From: Propionivibrio sp.
Lineage (GTDB): Bacteria; Pseudomonadota; Gammaproteobacteria; Burkholderiales; Rhodocyclaceae
DNA: 59,247 nt
Direction of reading: 5' to 3'
Assembly (NCBI GenBank): GCA_029975435.1
Contig: JARKPC010000058.1
Coordinates: 1-59,247, forward strand
Shown here: one piece after another, positions 32,522-46,361 of the stretch
Layout of the letters: the number at the start of each line of letters is the position of its first letter
Position numbering within the stretch: position 1 is the stretch's first letter
The notes under the pieces: model-generated
What the model was told of the DNA's origin: nothing
What the model saw: only the letters and a program-made list of their open reading frames with translations
Database searches by the model: none
Position numbers and translations under genes: made by a program

Positions 32522-33664
32522 TCAGCCCGCGAAGAACTCCTTAACCTTGTCCATCCAGGACTTGGCGCGGGGGTTGTGGCGTTCGGCGTCGCCGCTGCTC
32601 GACTCTTCCAGTTCGCGCAGCAGTTCCTTCTGGCGTTCGGTGAGGTTGACCGGGGTCTCGACGACCACGTGGCACAGCAGGTCGCCGTGGGCGTGGCTGC
32701 GTACGCCCTTGATGCCCTTGCCGCGCAGGCGGAAGATCTTTCCTGACTGGGTTTCTTCCGGGATCCTGAGTTTTGCTGCGCCGTCCAGCGTCGGGATTTC
32801 GATCTCGCCGCCGAGGGCCGCCGTGGTGAAGCTGATCGGCATTTCGCAGTGCAGGTCGTTCTGCTCGCGCTGGAAAACAGCATGCGCCTTGAGGTGGATC
32901 TGCACGTACAGGTCGCCTGACGGACCGCCGTTGATGCCGTGCTCGCCCTCGCCGGAGAGACGGATGCGATCACCCTCGTCAACTCCGGCCGGAATCTTCA
33001 CCGCTAGTGTCTTGTGCTGCTTGACGCGGCCTGCGCCCTGGCAGCTACCGCAAGGTTCAGCGATAAACTTGCCAGTGCCGTGACACTTCGGGCAGGTTTG
33101 CTGGATCGAGAAGAAGCCTTGTTGCAACCGCACCTGGCCGCTGCCCTGGCAAGTCGGGCAGGTCTTCGGCTGGGTGCCGGACTTGGCGCCGCTGCCCTTG
33201 CAGGACTCGCAAACCTCCATGGTCGGGATGCGGATCTTGGTTTCCGTGCCGAAGGCCGCCTGCTCTAGCGTGATTTCCAGGTTGTAGCGCAGGTCCGCCC
33301 CGCGGTACACGTTGGAGCGTCCGCCGCGGGCGCCGCCACCGCCGCCGAAAATCTCATCGAAAATACCGCCGAATGCATCGGAGAAGCCGCCCGCGCCTCC
33401 GCCAAAACCGCCGAAGCCGCCGCCCATTCCGGCCTGAGGATCGACCCCCGCATGGCCGTATTGGTCGTAGGCTGCACGTTTTTGGGAGTCAGAAAGGATC
33501 TCGTAGGCTTCCTTGGCTTCCTTGAAATGTTCTTCCGCCTTGGGGTTGTCCGGATTGCGATCCGGGTGGTGCTTCATGGCCAGCTTGCGGTAGGCCTTCT
33601 TTATTTCATCGTCGGATGCGTCACGGTTGACGCCGAGAACGTCATAAAAGTCGCGTTTAGCCAT
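32522..33664 (-). CDS. dnaJ: Chaperone DnaJ
   Basis: A 380-residue type I J-protein: J domain with HPD (KHHPDRNPD), a Gly/Phe-rich region ([16 protein letters not shown]), four CxxCxGxG zinc repeats ([32 protein letters not shown]) and the substrate-binding C-terminal domains. It stimulates DnaK ATPase and presents substrates. It is last in the grpE-dnaK-dnaJ cluster, 79 bases after dnaK. Confidence 0.98.
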   Translation of the reverse strand: MAKRDFYDVLGVNRDASDDEIKKAYRKLAMKHHPDRNPDNPKAEEHFKEAKEAYEILSDSQKRAAYDQYGHAGVDPQAGMGGGFGGFGGGAGGFSDAFGGIFDEIFGGGGGARGGRSNVYRGADLRYNLEITLEQAAFGTETKIRIPTMEVCESCKGSGAKSGTQPKTCPTCQGSGQVRLQQGFFSIQQTCPKCHGTGKFIAEPCGSCQGAGRVKQHKTLAVKIPAGVDEGDRIRLSGEGEHGINGGPSGDLYVQIHLKAHAVFQREQNDLHCEMPISFTTAALGGEIEIPTLDGAAKLRIPEETQSGKIFRLRGKGIKGVRSHAHGDLLCHVVVETPVNLTERQKELLRELEESSSGDAERHNPRAKSWMDKVKEFFAG

Positions 33665-33743
33665 GGGGAGGGATGCCGGGTGAGGTAATGCAGATGGGCG
33701 AGGGCGCGATTATACGCTCCTCGCCCGTGACAAGTGTCGAGGC

Positions 33744-35684
<1,941 letters not shown>

Positions 35685-35759
35685 GTCAGAATCCTTTATT
35701 TATTGGTGAATACCGAGAATTGTCGGGTTGAGCCCTAGTTGGGGTTCGTTGATTTCTTT

Positions 35760-36305
35760 TCAAGCCTTGGGTTTGGCAACGATGACCAAGGCCGGACGCA
35801 GCACGCGTTCGGCGATCAGGTAGCCCTTCTGCAGTACGGAAACGACGGTGTTGGCTTCCTGTTCGGATTCGAGCATGCTGATCGCCTGGTGGAAATTCGG
35901 GTCGAACTTCTCGCCGACCGGATTGTTTTCCTTGAGGGCGGATTTTTCAAAGGCGGCCACCAGTTGCTTGAGCGTTAGGTCGGTGCCGGATTTCAGGCTC
36001 TCTACGCTGGGATTGTCCGCGGCGAGCGCGGCCTCCAGGCTGTCCTTGACGGCGAGCAGCTCGCCGGCGAAGCGCTCGATGGCGAATTTCGAAGCCTTGG
36101 CGATGTCTTCCTGCGCGCGGCGGCGGATATTTTCAGTCTCCGCCTTGGCGCGCAACCAGGCATCGTGATGTTCCTCGGCCTTCAGCTCGGCTTGGCGGAT
36201 CATCTCTTCGAGGCTGGGGGTGCTGTCAAGCACCTCATTCTGGGCGGGGGGCGAGACGGTTTCGGCCGCGGCGCTAGGTGTCGTGTCTTTTTCAAGTTCT
36301 TGCAT
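35760..36305 (-). CDS. grpE: Nucleotide exchange factor GrpE
   Basis: A 181-residue GrpE: acidic N-terminus, long helix with [20 protein letters not shown], and the C-terminal beta domain ([29 protein letters not shown]). It releases ADP from DnaK. First gene of the heat-shock cluster; the sigma-32 promoter lies 29-57 bases upstream. Confidence 0.97.
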   Translation of the reverse strand: MQELEKDTTPSAAAETVSPPAQNEVLDSTPSLEEMIRQAELKAEEHHDAWLRAKAETENIRRRAQEDIAKASKFAIERFAGELLAVKDSLEAALAADNPSVESLKSGTDLTLKQLVAAFEKSALKENNPVGEKFDPNFHQAISMLESEQEANTVVSVLQKGYLIAERVLRPALVIVAKPKA

Positions 36306-36333
36306 GGTTGAAGGTCTCCGGGAAAACCCGGAC

Positions 36334-36362
36334 TAACTGGGGGCGAAATCCGCCATTTCAAG
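36334..36362 (-). promoter_or_regulatory. Sigma-32 heat-shock promoter of grpE-dnaK-dnaJ
   Basis: On the minus strand CTTGAAA (36356-36362), 13 bases, then CCCCAGTTA (36334-36342), matching the RpoH consensus CTTGAAA-N11-16-CCCCATNT. Transcription would start near 36327, about 22 bases before grpE. No CIRCE element (TTAGCACTC/GAGTGCTAA) was found here. Confidence 0.85.
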
Positions 36363-36464
36363 CTTTTTTTTTCATGTTTGTTTGAACGGGTTACTATATT
36401 GTGCTGCGCGGTTCGCGAAATGGCGTTGTTTCGGCACTTGGCCCGGATTGGTGACAGTAGCGGC

Positions 36465-37799
36465 ATGGAAAAAATCGGCAAATACGAAATCATTCGCACG
36501 CTGGGGAAGGGCGCGACGGCAGTCGTCTATCTGGCGCGCGATCCGGACAGCGGGCTGGAAGTGGCGGTCAAGCTGATCCGTTTTGGCGAGGACAACGCCG
36601 CCATGTCCCGCCGCTTGCGCAAGCTGTTCCAGATCGAAGGGTCGGTCGGCCGGCGCCTCGATCATCCGAACATCGTCAAGATCTACGACGCACAGATCGA
36701 ATCCGACCAGGCCTATATCGTCATGGAGTACATCCAAGGCAAGGCGCTGGATTACCACTGTGCGATCAATCGCCTGCTGCCGATGCACCGGGCCATCGGC
36801 ATCATCTTCAAGTGCTGTCTGGCGCTCGATCACGCTTTCCGGCAAGGAGTGGTGCACCGCGACATCAAACCGGCCAACATCCTGATCGACGCCGAGGACA
36901 ATCCGAAAATCACCGATTTCGGCTTGGCGCTCAATCTGCACAAGGATATGGACCGGGATTCGACGTTCATCATGGGGGTTGGCTCCCCGGCATACATGTC
37001 ACCCGAGCAGGTCAAGAACTACCCCCTGAACCAAAAGACCGATCTGTACTCGCTCGGGGTCGTGCTTTTCCAGTTGCTGACCGGGCGCCTGCCTTTTCGG
37101 GCCAATAACCAGGGGGCGTTGATCTACAAGATCGTCAACATGGAAACGCCGTCCGTGTGCGATCTCAATCCGAATCTCCCGGCGGGTCTGGACCCCATCC
37201 TGAAAAAGGCGATGGAAAAGGATCTCTATAACCGCTACCGCAACGGGGCGGAATTCGCCAAGGATCTTTCGACTGTCCGCTACCAGATGTACGACGAGAG
37301 CGAGACGCAGCAGGATACGAAGCATTTCGAAATGCTGCGCAGCCTGGAGTTTTTCAAGGAATTCGAGGACATCGAGCTGTGGGAAGTGCTGCGCATCAGC
37401 GTCTGGCGCGAGGTGTCGGACAAGGTGGCGCTGATCCGGGAAGGGGACAACAACCGCATCTTCGGCGTGATCGTCAATGGTTTCGTCGAAGTGTCGATCG
37501 AGGGCAAGGCGTTGTGCCGCCTCGGATCCGGTGAAGTGGTCGGCGAGATGACCTACCTGCATCCGAGCGACACCAAGCGGTCGGCCAGCGTGGTGACGCT
37601 CGAGCCGACGCTTTTCCTCGAAATCAACAGCGCCGCCCTCGATCTCTCCTCGGATGAACTGCTCGAACGCTTCCGCAAGACCCTGATTGCCAAGGTGCTG
37701 TCGCGCATGCGCGGGGCCAACAAGGCGCTGGCGAAGTCGGGGCTGCCGGCGGTGCAAGGCAGGGGACTGGCCTGCGACCTGGAATTGGCGCCGCCTTGA
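36465..37799 (+). CDS. Ser/Thr protein kinase fused to a cNMP-binding-like domain
   Basis: A 444-residue bacterial Hanks-type kinase: Gly loop LGKGATAVVY, Lys in VAVKLI, HRDIKPANIL (Asp near residue 133), DFG and SPAYMSPEQ, then a C-terminal cyclic-nucleotide-binding-like domain (about 300-430: LIREGDNNRIFGVIVNGFVEVSIEGKALCRLGSGEVVGEMTYL) without DNA-binding helix. No membrane segment or PASTA repeats, so it is cytoplasmic. The ligand may be cAMP, cGMP or c-di-GMP, or none: the phosphate-binding cassette GEVVGEMTYL lacks the usual Arg. ATG 36465 is chosen for family fit; ATG 36420 is possible, with neither having a clear ribosome binding site. The substrate is unknown. Confidence 0.88.
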   Translation: MEKIGKYEIIRTLGKGATAVVYLARDPDSGLEVAVKLIRFGEDNAAMSRRLRKLFQIEGSVGRRLDHPNIVKIYDAQIESDQAYIVMEYIQGKALDYHCAINRLLPMHRAIGIIFKCCLALDHAFRQGVVHRDIKPANILIDAEDNPKITDFGLALNLHKDMDRDSTFIMGVGSPAYMSPEQVKNYPLNQKTDLYSLGVVLFQLLTGRLPFRANNQGALIYKIVNMETPSVCDLNPNLPAGLDPILKKAMEKDLYNRYRNGAEFAKDLSTVRYQMYDESETQQDTKHFEMLRSLEFFKEFEDIELWEVLRISVWREVSDKVALIREGDNNRIFGVIVNGFVEVSIEGKALCRLGSGEVVGEMTYLHPSDTKRSASVVTLEPTLFLEINSAALDLSSDELLERFRKTLIAKVLSRMRGANKALAKSGLPAVQGRGLACDLELAPP

Positions 37800-37888
37800 T
37801 GGTTCGAGACAATTAATGAAGGCGGGCTCGGCGAAAACCGGGGCAATATCGTTTACCATCGCGCCCTTTGCTTGGCCACGCTGTTCCC

Positions 37889-39757
<1,869 letters not shown>

Positions 39758-39758
39758 A

Positions 39759-40820
39759 TCACACCGTCAGGTCGATCTGCTGCACGCTGCCGACCCCGCC
39801 GTTCTCCTTCAGGTAGATGCCGGTGCTGCGTATCTGGCCCTGCAGTGCGTTGGCCGCATCCTTGACGTCGAACGGCGTCAAGGTACGGGCCAGGCTGATG
39901 GCACCGACGTTGCTGTCCTTGAGCGATTGCAGGGAGTCCTTGCCCGAAGCATCCTTGGTCCAAACCGACAGTTGGGCGTATGCCGCGTCGTTCTCGTCGA
40001 TCCAGCCGTTCCTGTCGGAATCGAGTTCCGCCAATTCGGCAAACCCGTCCCCGGCTTTGGTGCCGAATAGTTCCGAACCGTTGTTGATCATGCCGTCGCC
40101 GTTGCGGTCGAAGGCCAGAAAACCGCTGCCGCCTGTCACAAAATTGATTTGCTCGTCGGCGTTTCCGTCGGAATTGAGATCGAAGGCGAAACGTTGATTG
40201 GTCAGTTGCGCAGCGTTACCGGAGAAGTTGATCACCAGCGGGTCGCTCTTCTGGCGTGCATCGCCGAGGCGCAGGCTGACGTCGGTTTCAGCGCGGTAGC
40301 TGCGTGCCATGAATAGCGACAGATTGAAGCTGATTTCGCGGCCGTCCTCCGTCTTTACCACGCCGCTGGCTTGAAACGCCGTTTGCTCGACCTCGGAAAA
40401 AGACTCGTGATAGTCGTATTCGACACCGAAACCGGCGCGCTGCGGTTGTGCCGTCCCAGCGCCGACTGGAGCCTGCACCGACTTTCCGGCATCGTGGTGG
40501 AGTTTTCTGGCGTCGAAGACTTTGACGTCCTCGCCGGTCAACAAGACCAGGAGCCTGCGGATGAGGCTCAGGGCCGGATCGTTTTCCGCCGCCTCCAGAC
40601 TGTCCTCGACGGCCGCGGTTTCGCCACCCTGCGTGGCCCGGCCTGCATCGGAAATCTCTACATGCTCGGTCGGGTTGCGGACCAGTCCCCGCGCGTTACC
40701 GTTGCGCTCGAAATCCGGCCGGCGATTACCTGACCACATGCGCAGGGATTCCGATTTTTCATGGTGCTGCAATTCGGTATGGCTGGATTCCAGTTGAAGG
40801 GACGAACTGGCGATTTTCAT
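39759..40820 (-). CDS. EF-hand-like calcium-binding protein of unknown role
   Basis: A 353-residue protein without signal peptide. Three Asp/Asn-rich loops of the EF-hand/dockerin type are clear: DLNSDGNADE, DRNGDGMINNGSELFG and DSDRNGWIDENDAAY (residues 225-300), so it should bind Ca2+. The N-terminal MKIASSSLQLESSH...ESLRMW resembles a conserved family in flagellated Proteobacteria. The N-terminal half is Gln/Glu-rich and variable. Start ATG 40820 has GCGGAGGTCGCC upstream. Role unknown; export by another route is possible. It follows hemH after 88 bases but probably has its own control. Confidence 0.75.
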   Translation of the reverse strand: MKIASSSLQLESSHTELQHHEKSESLRMWSGNRRPDFERNGNARGLVRNPTEHVEISDAGRATQGGETAAVEDSLEAAENDPALSLIRRLLVLLTGEDVKVFDARKLHHDAGKSVQAPVGAGTAQPQRAGFGVEYDYHESFSEVEQTAFQASGVVKTEDGREISFNLSLFMARSYRAETDVSLRLGDARQKSDPLVINFSGNAAQLTNQRFAFDLNSDGNADEQINFVTGGSGFLAFDRNGDGMINNGSELFGTKAGDGFAELAELDSDRNGWIDENDAAYAQLSVWTKDASGKDSLQSLKDSNVGAISLARTLTPFDVKDAANALQGQIRSTGIYLKENGGVGSVQQIDLTV

Positions 40821-40908
40821 GGCGACCTCCGCTTCCGGCGGTGAAACTGGGTAAAGACATAACGGAAGAAGAGAGGGAACTCTTGAGCGAAAACTCTTGG
40901 TCTTTTTA

Positions 40909-41946
40909 TTACCCGATTGGCCAACCCTGTAGGTGCTGCAGCACGAGTCGTTCCAGCGCGCGAATCCAGTCGTCGCGTTCGTTCAGGCAGGGGATGTAGA
41001 AAAACTCCTTGCCACCCGCCGTCAGGAAGGTCGATTTGCCTTCCATGGCGATTTCTTCGAGCGTTTCCAGGCAATCGGCCGGGAAGCCGGGGCACAGGAT
41101 GTCGACGCGCTGCAGCCTTATCTTGCCCAGTTGTTCGAGCGTGGCCGCCGTGTAGGGTTGCAGCCATTCGGCCGGGCCGAAGCGCGACTGGAAACAGATG
41201 CTGTACCGGGTTTCTTCGAGATTCAGTTCCTTGGCCAGCAGTCGCCCGGTGGCTAGGCATTCGTCGCGGTACGGGTCGCCCTGGTTGACCGATCGGGTCG
41301 GAATTCCGTGGAAGCTCATGACCAGCTGGTACGCGGTACCGGGCTGTCCGTGCGTCATCCAGTGCTGGCGGACACTCGCGGCGAGCGCCTGGATGTAGTC
41401 CGGGTTATCGGGAAAGCTGCGCACCGTGCGCAGTTCCGGCTGGTTGCGCAAGTTTCCAGCCCAGGCAAATGCGGCGTCGAAGGCGGTGGCCGTTGTGCTC
41501 GAGGAATACTGCGGGTAAAGCGGCAGCAGCAGGATGCGTGTGAACCCTTCGGCCTTGAGCCGGGTCAGGGTGGCGGGAATCGACGGTTGCCCGTAGCGCA
41601 TCGCGTAATCCACGTGGACAGCATGCCCGGACTGGCCGAGGAAGCCGCGCAGCAGTTTGGCCTGCTTCTCGGTGTGCGTCTTCAGCGGCGAGCCTTCCGG
41701 CGTCCAGATCGCAGCGTATTTTTCGGCGGATTTCTTCGGTCGCACGTTGAGAATCACGCCGTTGAGGATCAGCCACCAGACGGCACGAGGAATCTCCACG
41801 ACTCGCGGATCAGACAGAAATTCCCTGAGATAGCGGCGGACGGCCGGGGCGGTTGGCGCGTCTGGGGTGCCGAGATTGATCAACAGTACCGCCGTCTTGC
41901 CTGTCTGTCCCTCGCGATACTCGGGTTCGGGCATCAGGCGCGGCAT
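40909..41946 (-). CDS. hemH: Ferrochelatase
   Basis: A 345-residue enzyme that inserts Fe2+ into protoporphyrin IX, last step of protoheme synthesis, at the inner face of the membrane. Marks: [11 protein letters not shown], the metal-inserting histidine in [16 protein letters not shown], and [20 protein letters not shown]. Start ATG shares one base with the hrcA stop (TGATG), a coupled pair. Confidence 0.97.
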   Translation of the reverse strand: MPRLMPEPEYREGQTGKTAVLLINLGTPDAPTAPAVRRYLREFLSDPRVVEIPRAVWWLILNGVILNVRPKKSAEKYAAIWTPEGSPLKTHTEKQAKLLRGFLGQSGHAVHVDYAMRYGQPSIPATLTRLKAEGFTRILLLPLYPQYSSSTTATAFDAAFAWAGNLRNQPELRTVRSFPDNPDYIQALAASVRQHWMTHGQPGTAYQLVMSFHGIPTRSVNQGDPYRDECLATGRLLAKELNLEETRYSICFQSRFGPAEWLQPYTAATLEQLGKIRLQRVDILCPGFPADCLETLEEIAMEGKSTFLTAGGKEFFYIPCLNERDDWIRALERLVLQHLQGWPIG

Positions 41947-42974
41947 CAGGAATTGGCCTGGTAGGTCAATGCCGAGGAAAGCAGCCGGGCCGTGATGTCG
42001 ACGATCGGAATAACCCTCTCGTAAGCCATGCGAGTCGGACCAATCACGCCGACGGAGCCGACGATCTGTCCGTCAACCTCGTAGGGCGCGGTGATCACGC
42101 TGCATTCGTCGAGCGGAGCCAGCCCGGATTCGCCGCCGATGAAGATCTGGATGCCGTCGGCGCGATGCGACACGTCCAGCAGTTGCATGAGCGCCGTGCG
42201 TTGTTCGAAGAGGTCGAAAAGTTCGCGCAGGCGCTTCATGTTCGAGGACAGTTCCTCAACCTCCAGCAGGTTGCGTTCGCCGGAGATGACGTACTGGTCG
42301 TCGGTCCGGTTCATCGCCTCGTCTCCGGCGGCCAGCGCAGCGGCCATGAGATTCTGCAGGTCGCCGCGCAACTTGAGCAGGTCTTCCTTGACGCGGTTGC
42401 GGATCTGCTCGAAGTCGTGTCCGGCAAAATACTGGTTGAGGTAGTTGGTGGCGACGACGAGTTCCGACGCGGAGTAGGGGCGTTCGGTGAACAGGATGCG
42501 GTTCTGCACGTCGCCGTCGGTGGTTACGAGGATCAGCAGGATGCGCTTTTCCGACAGGCTGACAAACTCCATCTGCCGGATGCGCTGCATCTTGCGCCGT
42601 GGAGAAAGCACGATGCCGGCGAAATGGGTCAGCCCGGAGAGCAGATGCGATGCGCTGCTGATCAATTCCTTCGGTTGCGAAGGATGCAGCCGGCCTTCGA
42701 TGGCGTGGATTTTCTCGCTCTCCAACGGTTGCACGGTGAGCAGGCTGTCCACGAAGAAGCGATAGCCGCGCGGCGTCGGTATCCGGCCCGCCGAGGTATG
42801 CGGACTGGCGATGAAGCCCAGGTCTTCCAGGTCGGCCATTACGTTGCGCACAGTCGCTGCCGAGAGGTCCAGTCCGGAGAATTTCGACAACGCACGCGAA
42901 CCGACCGGCTGGCCGTCCGCAATGTAGCGTTCGATCAGGGTCTTGAGCAGGGTCTTGGAGCGTTCATCGAGCAT
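41946..42974 (-). CDS. hrcA: Heat-inducible repressor HrcA
   Basis: A 342-residue HrcA: N-terminal winged helix ([42 protein letters not shown]), GAF-like and inserted dimerising domains, and the conserved end [16 protein letters not shown]. It binds CIRCE elements upstream of groESL or dnaK operons. No CIRCE site is visible in this window, so its targets lie elsewhere (probably groESL). It diverges from nadK and is coupled to hemH. Confidence 0.97.
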   Translation of the reverse strand: MLDERSKTLLKTLIERYIADGQPVGSRALSKFSGLDLSAATVRNVMADLEDLGFIASPHTSAGRIPTPRGYRFFVDSLLTVQPLESEKIHAIEGRLHPSQPKELISSASHLLSGLTHFAGIVLSPRRKMQRIRQMEFVSLSEKRILLILVTTDGDVQNRILFTERPYSASELVVATNYLNQYFAGHDFEQIRNRVKEDLLKLRGDLQNLMAAALAAGDEAMNRTDDQYVISGERNLLEVEELSSNMKRLRELFDLFEQRTALMQLLDVSHRADGIQIFIGGESGLAPLDECSVITAPYEVDGQIVGSVGVIGPTRMAYERVIPIVDITARLLSSALTYQANS

Positions 42975-43094
42975 GGGGATGATTCTACAAAAGAAAACGA
43001 AGACTTATAAGACCACGGCGCATTCGTGTCGCAAAGCCTTGGCGGGAATTTTATGCGGACGGCAGCAAATGAATTTGTGGTTTAATTCAGTTCC

Positions 43095-44021
43095 ATGAAC
43101 GACAGCCCCTCTTCCTGTTCCTGCAGCAGCCTGTTTTCTCCGAAAACGATCGCGCTGATCGGAAAATACCAGAGCCGCGAAATTGCGGAGTCGTTGTTCC
43201 TTCTGGCCAGGAGCCTTCACGATCGCGGGATTGCGGTCTTGGTGGAAGAGGCGACGGCGAGTATTTCCAACGTCAATGTCGATCTTTGCCTCTGGACGCG
43301 CTGCGATTATGCCGCGATCGGTAAACAAGCCGATCTGGCGATCGTTCTCGGTGGCGACGGAACGATGCTCAATGCGGCGCGCCATCTGGCGGGCTATCGC
43401 GTGCCGATGGTCGGCGTCAACCAGGGGCGGCTGGGGTTCATGACCGACATTGCACGGGCTGACATGCTGACGTGCATTGATGACCTGCTGGCCGGAAAAT
43501 TTACCGCGGAAAATCGCATGCTGCTGTCCGGCGAGATTACGCGCGATGGTCGGATTATTGCTTCCAACCTCGCGCTCAACGAGATCGTTGTGGATAAGGG
43601 GGCCATCGGCCGCCTGATTGACTTCGATCTGTATGTCGACGGAGAGTTTTTGTACAACCTGCGCTCGGACGGGTTGATCGTATCGACGCCGACCGGGTCG
43701 ACGGCGTATTCGCTATCGGCCAATGGCCCGATTCTTCACCCCCAGGTAACTGGTATCGCGCTGGTGCCGTTGTGTCCGCATTCGCTGACCAACCGCCCGG
43801 TACTGGTCGGCGACCGTAACGAGATCGAAATTCGCATCGTGCGGGCCGACGATTCGCGGGTGCACTTCGACGGACAGGTTACCTTCGACCTGAAGCCGGG
43901 CGATGCGGTACGCATCCGGCGCTCGGAAGATTCCGTGTGCCTGCTCCACCCGCCCGGCTACAGCTATTTCGCCATGCTCCGCGAAAAGCTGCACTGGAGC
44001 CGGCAGCCCGTCACTTCCTGA
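43095..44021 (+). CDS. nadK: NAD kinase
   Basis: A 308-residue enzyme that phosphorylates NAD to NADP with ATP or polyphosphate. The GGDGTML motif, the [12 protein letters not shown] loop, NEIVVDKG and the [17 protein letters not shown] core are all present. Two bases separate its stop from the recN start, so nadK and recN are coupled. Confidence 0.97.
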   Translation: MNDSPSSCSCSSLFSPKTIALIGKYQSREIAESLFLLARSLHDRGIAVLVEEATASISNVNVDLCLWTRCDYAAIGKQADLAIVLGGDGTMLNAARHLAGYRVPMVGVNQGRLGFMTDIARADMLTCIDDLLAGKFTAENRMLLSGEITRDGRIIASNLALNEIVVDKGAIGRLIDFDLYVDGEFLYNLRSDGLIVSTPTGSTAYSLSANGPILHPQVTGIALVPLCPHSLTNRPVLVGDRNEIEIRIVRADDSRVHFDGQVTFDLKPGDAVRIRRSEDSVCLLHPPGYSYFAMLREKLHWSRQPVTS

Positions 44022-44023
44022 TC

Positions 44024-45679
44024 ATGCTGCAGCGGCTGACGATTCGCGATTTTGTCCTGGTCGACCGTCTCGAACTGGAGTTCCAGACGGGGTTCGGGAC
44101 ACTGACCGGGGAAACCGGGGCGGGCAAATCGATCCTGGTGGATGCGTTGGCGTTCGTTCTTGGCGAGCGAGCGGATGCGGGCATGATCCGTGCCGGTAGC
44201 GAGCGGGCCGAAGTGGCCGCTGAATTCGGTTTGGCTGATACGCCTGCGGTCGCCGGTTGGCTCCGGGAACACGACATGGATGGTGATGACGGTTTGCTGC
44301 TGCGGCGTGTGCTCGATGCCAACGGCCGCTCGCGTGCCTATCTCAACGGATCGCCGGCGACCGTCCAGCAGTTGCGTGAAGTGGCCGAACTGCTCGTGGA
44401 CATCCATGGCCAGCATGCACACCAGTCACTGCTACGGCCGGAGGCGCAACGCACGTTGCTCGATTCGCACGCCCGCCTGACCGATCTCGCCGCACAGGTG
44501 GCGGAGGCGTGGCGAAGCTGGAGGGATGCCAAATGCGCGCTGGAAGCGGCTTCGGAGGGAGTCGAGGCGTTGACCCAGGAACGCGAACAGCTCGAATGGC
44601 AGGTGCGAGAACTCGAAGCGCTGGGTTTCTCGGTCGCGGAGTGGGATGGCCTGAACATCGAGCACAAGCGGTTGGCGCATGCGGCCAGCCTGGTCGAGGG
44701 AGCGCGCTTTTCACTGGCCACACTGGGCGAGGACGATGCTTCATGCGAAAGCCAGCTCGATGCGGCATTGTCGCGGCTGGATGCTCTGGCCGGTTTCGAT
44801 CCCGCGCTGGAGGAAATCACTGGCTTGCTGCAATCGGCACAAGCAGAACTGGCCGAAGCACTTTCCGCGCTGCATCGTTATGCCGACAAACTGGATCTTG
44901 ACCCGGATCGTCTTGGTGATGTGGAGCGAAGGATCGAGGCAGTGCTGGCCTGCGCCCGCAAATTCCGCTCGACGCCGGAAGAAATACCCTCCTTGCTGGC
45001 GCGTTGGCAGGAAAGGCTGTCGGTCTTGGGCGAAGCCGCCGACATGGACGCGATGCGGGAGCGTGTGAAGGCGGCTCGAACGGAGTACGAAGGGTTCGCG
45101 CGAAAGCTTTCGGCGGCACGCGCCAAGGCGGCGAAGCTTCTTGGTGTTGAAGTCAGCCGGGTCATGCAGCAACTGGCACTGGGCGGCGGAAAGTTCGAGA
45201 TTGCCCTGATTCCCGTTGAGGATGGCGGCGCGTTCGGGCTTGAGCAGATCGAGTTCCGCATTGCCGGTTTGGCCGGCAACGAGTCGCGCCCGTTGGCCAA
45301 GGTGGCGTCGGGTGGGGAGCTGTCACGGATCAGCCTGGCCATCCAGGTGGTGACCAGCCAGGCCGCCAGCGTCCCGACGCTGGTTTTCGACGAGGTTGAT
45401 GTCGGTATCGGTGGCGGCGTCGCCGAGGTCGTCGGCCGACTGTTGCGCGAACTCGGGGGCGAGCGGCAGGTACTGTGCGTGACTCACTTGCCGCAGGTCG
45501 CGGCGCGCGCGAACTGGCAGTGGCAGGTGTCAAAGAGCAGTCTGGACGGGCAGGTACGCAGCCGGGTCGTTGAATTGGATGACGACGGCCGGGTCGAGGA
45601 AGTGGCGCGCATGCTCGGGGGCGTGGAAATTACCGCGATCACCCGGCAACACGCGCGGGAAATGCTGGATATTCGCTGA
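44024..45679 (+). CDS. recN: DNA repair protein RecN
   Basis: A 551-residue SMC-like ATPase of double-strand-break repair. N-terminal Walker A is GETGAGKSILVDALAF; the coiled-coil arms occupy about residues 150-340; C-terminal signature SGGELSRISLA and Walker B VPTLVFDEVDVGIGG follow. Start ATG 44024 matches the family (MLQRLTIRDFVLVDRLELEF) and lies immediately after nadK. The length is normal (about 550). Confidence 0.97.
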   Translation: MLQRLTIRDFVLVDRLELEFQTGFGTLTGETGAGKSILVDALAFVLGERADAGMIRAGSERAEVAAEFGLADTPAVAGWLREHDMDGDDGLLLRRVLDANGRSRAYLNGSPATVQQLREVAELLVDIHGQHAHQSLLRPEAQRTLLDSHARLTDLAAQVAEAWRSWRDAKCALEAASEGVEALTQEREQLEWQVRELEALGFSVAEWDGLNIEHKRLAHAASLVEGARFSLATLGEDDASCESQLDAALSRLDALAGFDPALEEITGLLQSAQAELAEALSALHRYADKLDLDPDRLGDVERRIEAVLACARKFRSTPEEIPSLLARWQERLSVLGEAADMDAMRERVKAARTEYEGFARKLSAARAKAAKLLGVEVSRVMQQLALGGGKFEIALIPVEDGGAFGLEQIEFRIAGLAGNESRPLAKVASGGELSRISLAIQVVTSQAASVPTLVFDEVDVGIGGGVAEVVGRLLRELGGERQVLCVTHLPQVAARANWQWQVSKSSLDGQVRSRVVELDDDGRVEEVARMLGGVEITAITRQHAREMLDIR

Positions 45680-45710
45680 CCGGCGCGCGTCGTCAAATTC
45701 CCGTTAGTTA

Positions 45711-45739
45711 TTGAAAATAAACAGGTTATAGTCTATTCT
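45711..45739 (+). promoter_or_regulatory. Candidate sigma-70 promoter upstream of the SprA-like gene
   Basis: TTGAAA (45711-45716) and TATTCT (45734-45739) are 17 bp apart, in an AT-rich gap between recN and the next gene. The start codon lies 35 bases downstream. Confidence 0.5.
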
Positions 45740-45773
45740 TCGTCATGTGTTCGGTGTCGTTTGCGAGCATCTT

Positions 45774-46361
45774 ATGGCGATCCAGGGCGTTTCCGGTAAT
45801 TCTGCTCAGGCTGTTGTTTATGGCTCCAGCACCTCGGTCGTGCAGGCGGCGAGGCGCGAGAAGGGCAGCGCTCGTGCTGAAAAGGAAGAGTCAGCCCGTT
45901 CCCAGTCGCGGCAACTGAGCGCCGAAGAGCAGCGTCAGGTTAGGGATCTTCAGGCGACGGACAGCAGAGTCCGCGCTCATGAACAGGCGCACATCGCGGC
46001 GGGTGGCGGGCTTGTGGAGGGAGGGGCAACCTTTACCTATGCCACAGGGCCGGACGACAAACGTTACGCCGTTGCAGGAGAGGTTTCCATAGACACTTCT
46101 CCCGGGCGGACGCCGGAGGAGACGATTCCGAAAGCGCAGCGCATCCGTGACGCTGCGCTAGCCCCGGCCGATCCTTCTCCGCAGGATCGGAGCGTTGCGG
46201 CGGCAGCGACGCAGATGGAGGGAAATGCGCGCGCGGAACTCTCCGCACAGCGGCGCAGTGAAGCGCAAGGGAAGGATGAGCGGGAAGGTGCCGGTTTGTA
46301 TCTTGGCGTGGAAAAGAATGGCCGTCCGAGTCTGGGGCGCAGCCTGAACGTATTTGCCTGA
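45774..46361 (+). CDS. SprA-type putative metalloprotease
   Basis: A 195-residue protein of the SprA-related family. The conserved HEQAH (about residue 70, in DSRVRAHEQAHIAAGGG) is an HExxH zinc-protease motif, followed by FTYATGPDDKRYAVAGEVSIDTSPGRTPEETI, the family's conserved core. The N-terminal 60 residues are Ser/Gln/Arg-rich and variable, without signal peptide. Start ATG 45774. It ends directly against fur (stops adjacent, convergent). Activity has not been shown for the family as far as I know. Confidence 0.8.
   Translation: MAIQGVSGNSAQAVVYGSSTSVVQAARREKGSARAEKEESARSQSRQLSAEEQRQVRDLQATDSRVRAHEQAHIAAGGGLVEGGATFTYATGPDDKRYAVAGEVSIDTSPGRTPEETIPKAQRIRDAALAPADPSPQDRSVAAAATQMEGNARAELSAQRRSEAQGKDEREGAGLYLGVEKNGRPSLGRSLNVFA

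Noticed and set aside
36306..36464. CIRCE element at grpE
   Set aside because: No TTAGCACTC/GAGTGCTAA pair is present; the sigma-32 elements explain the site.
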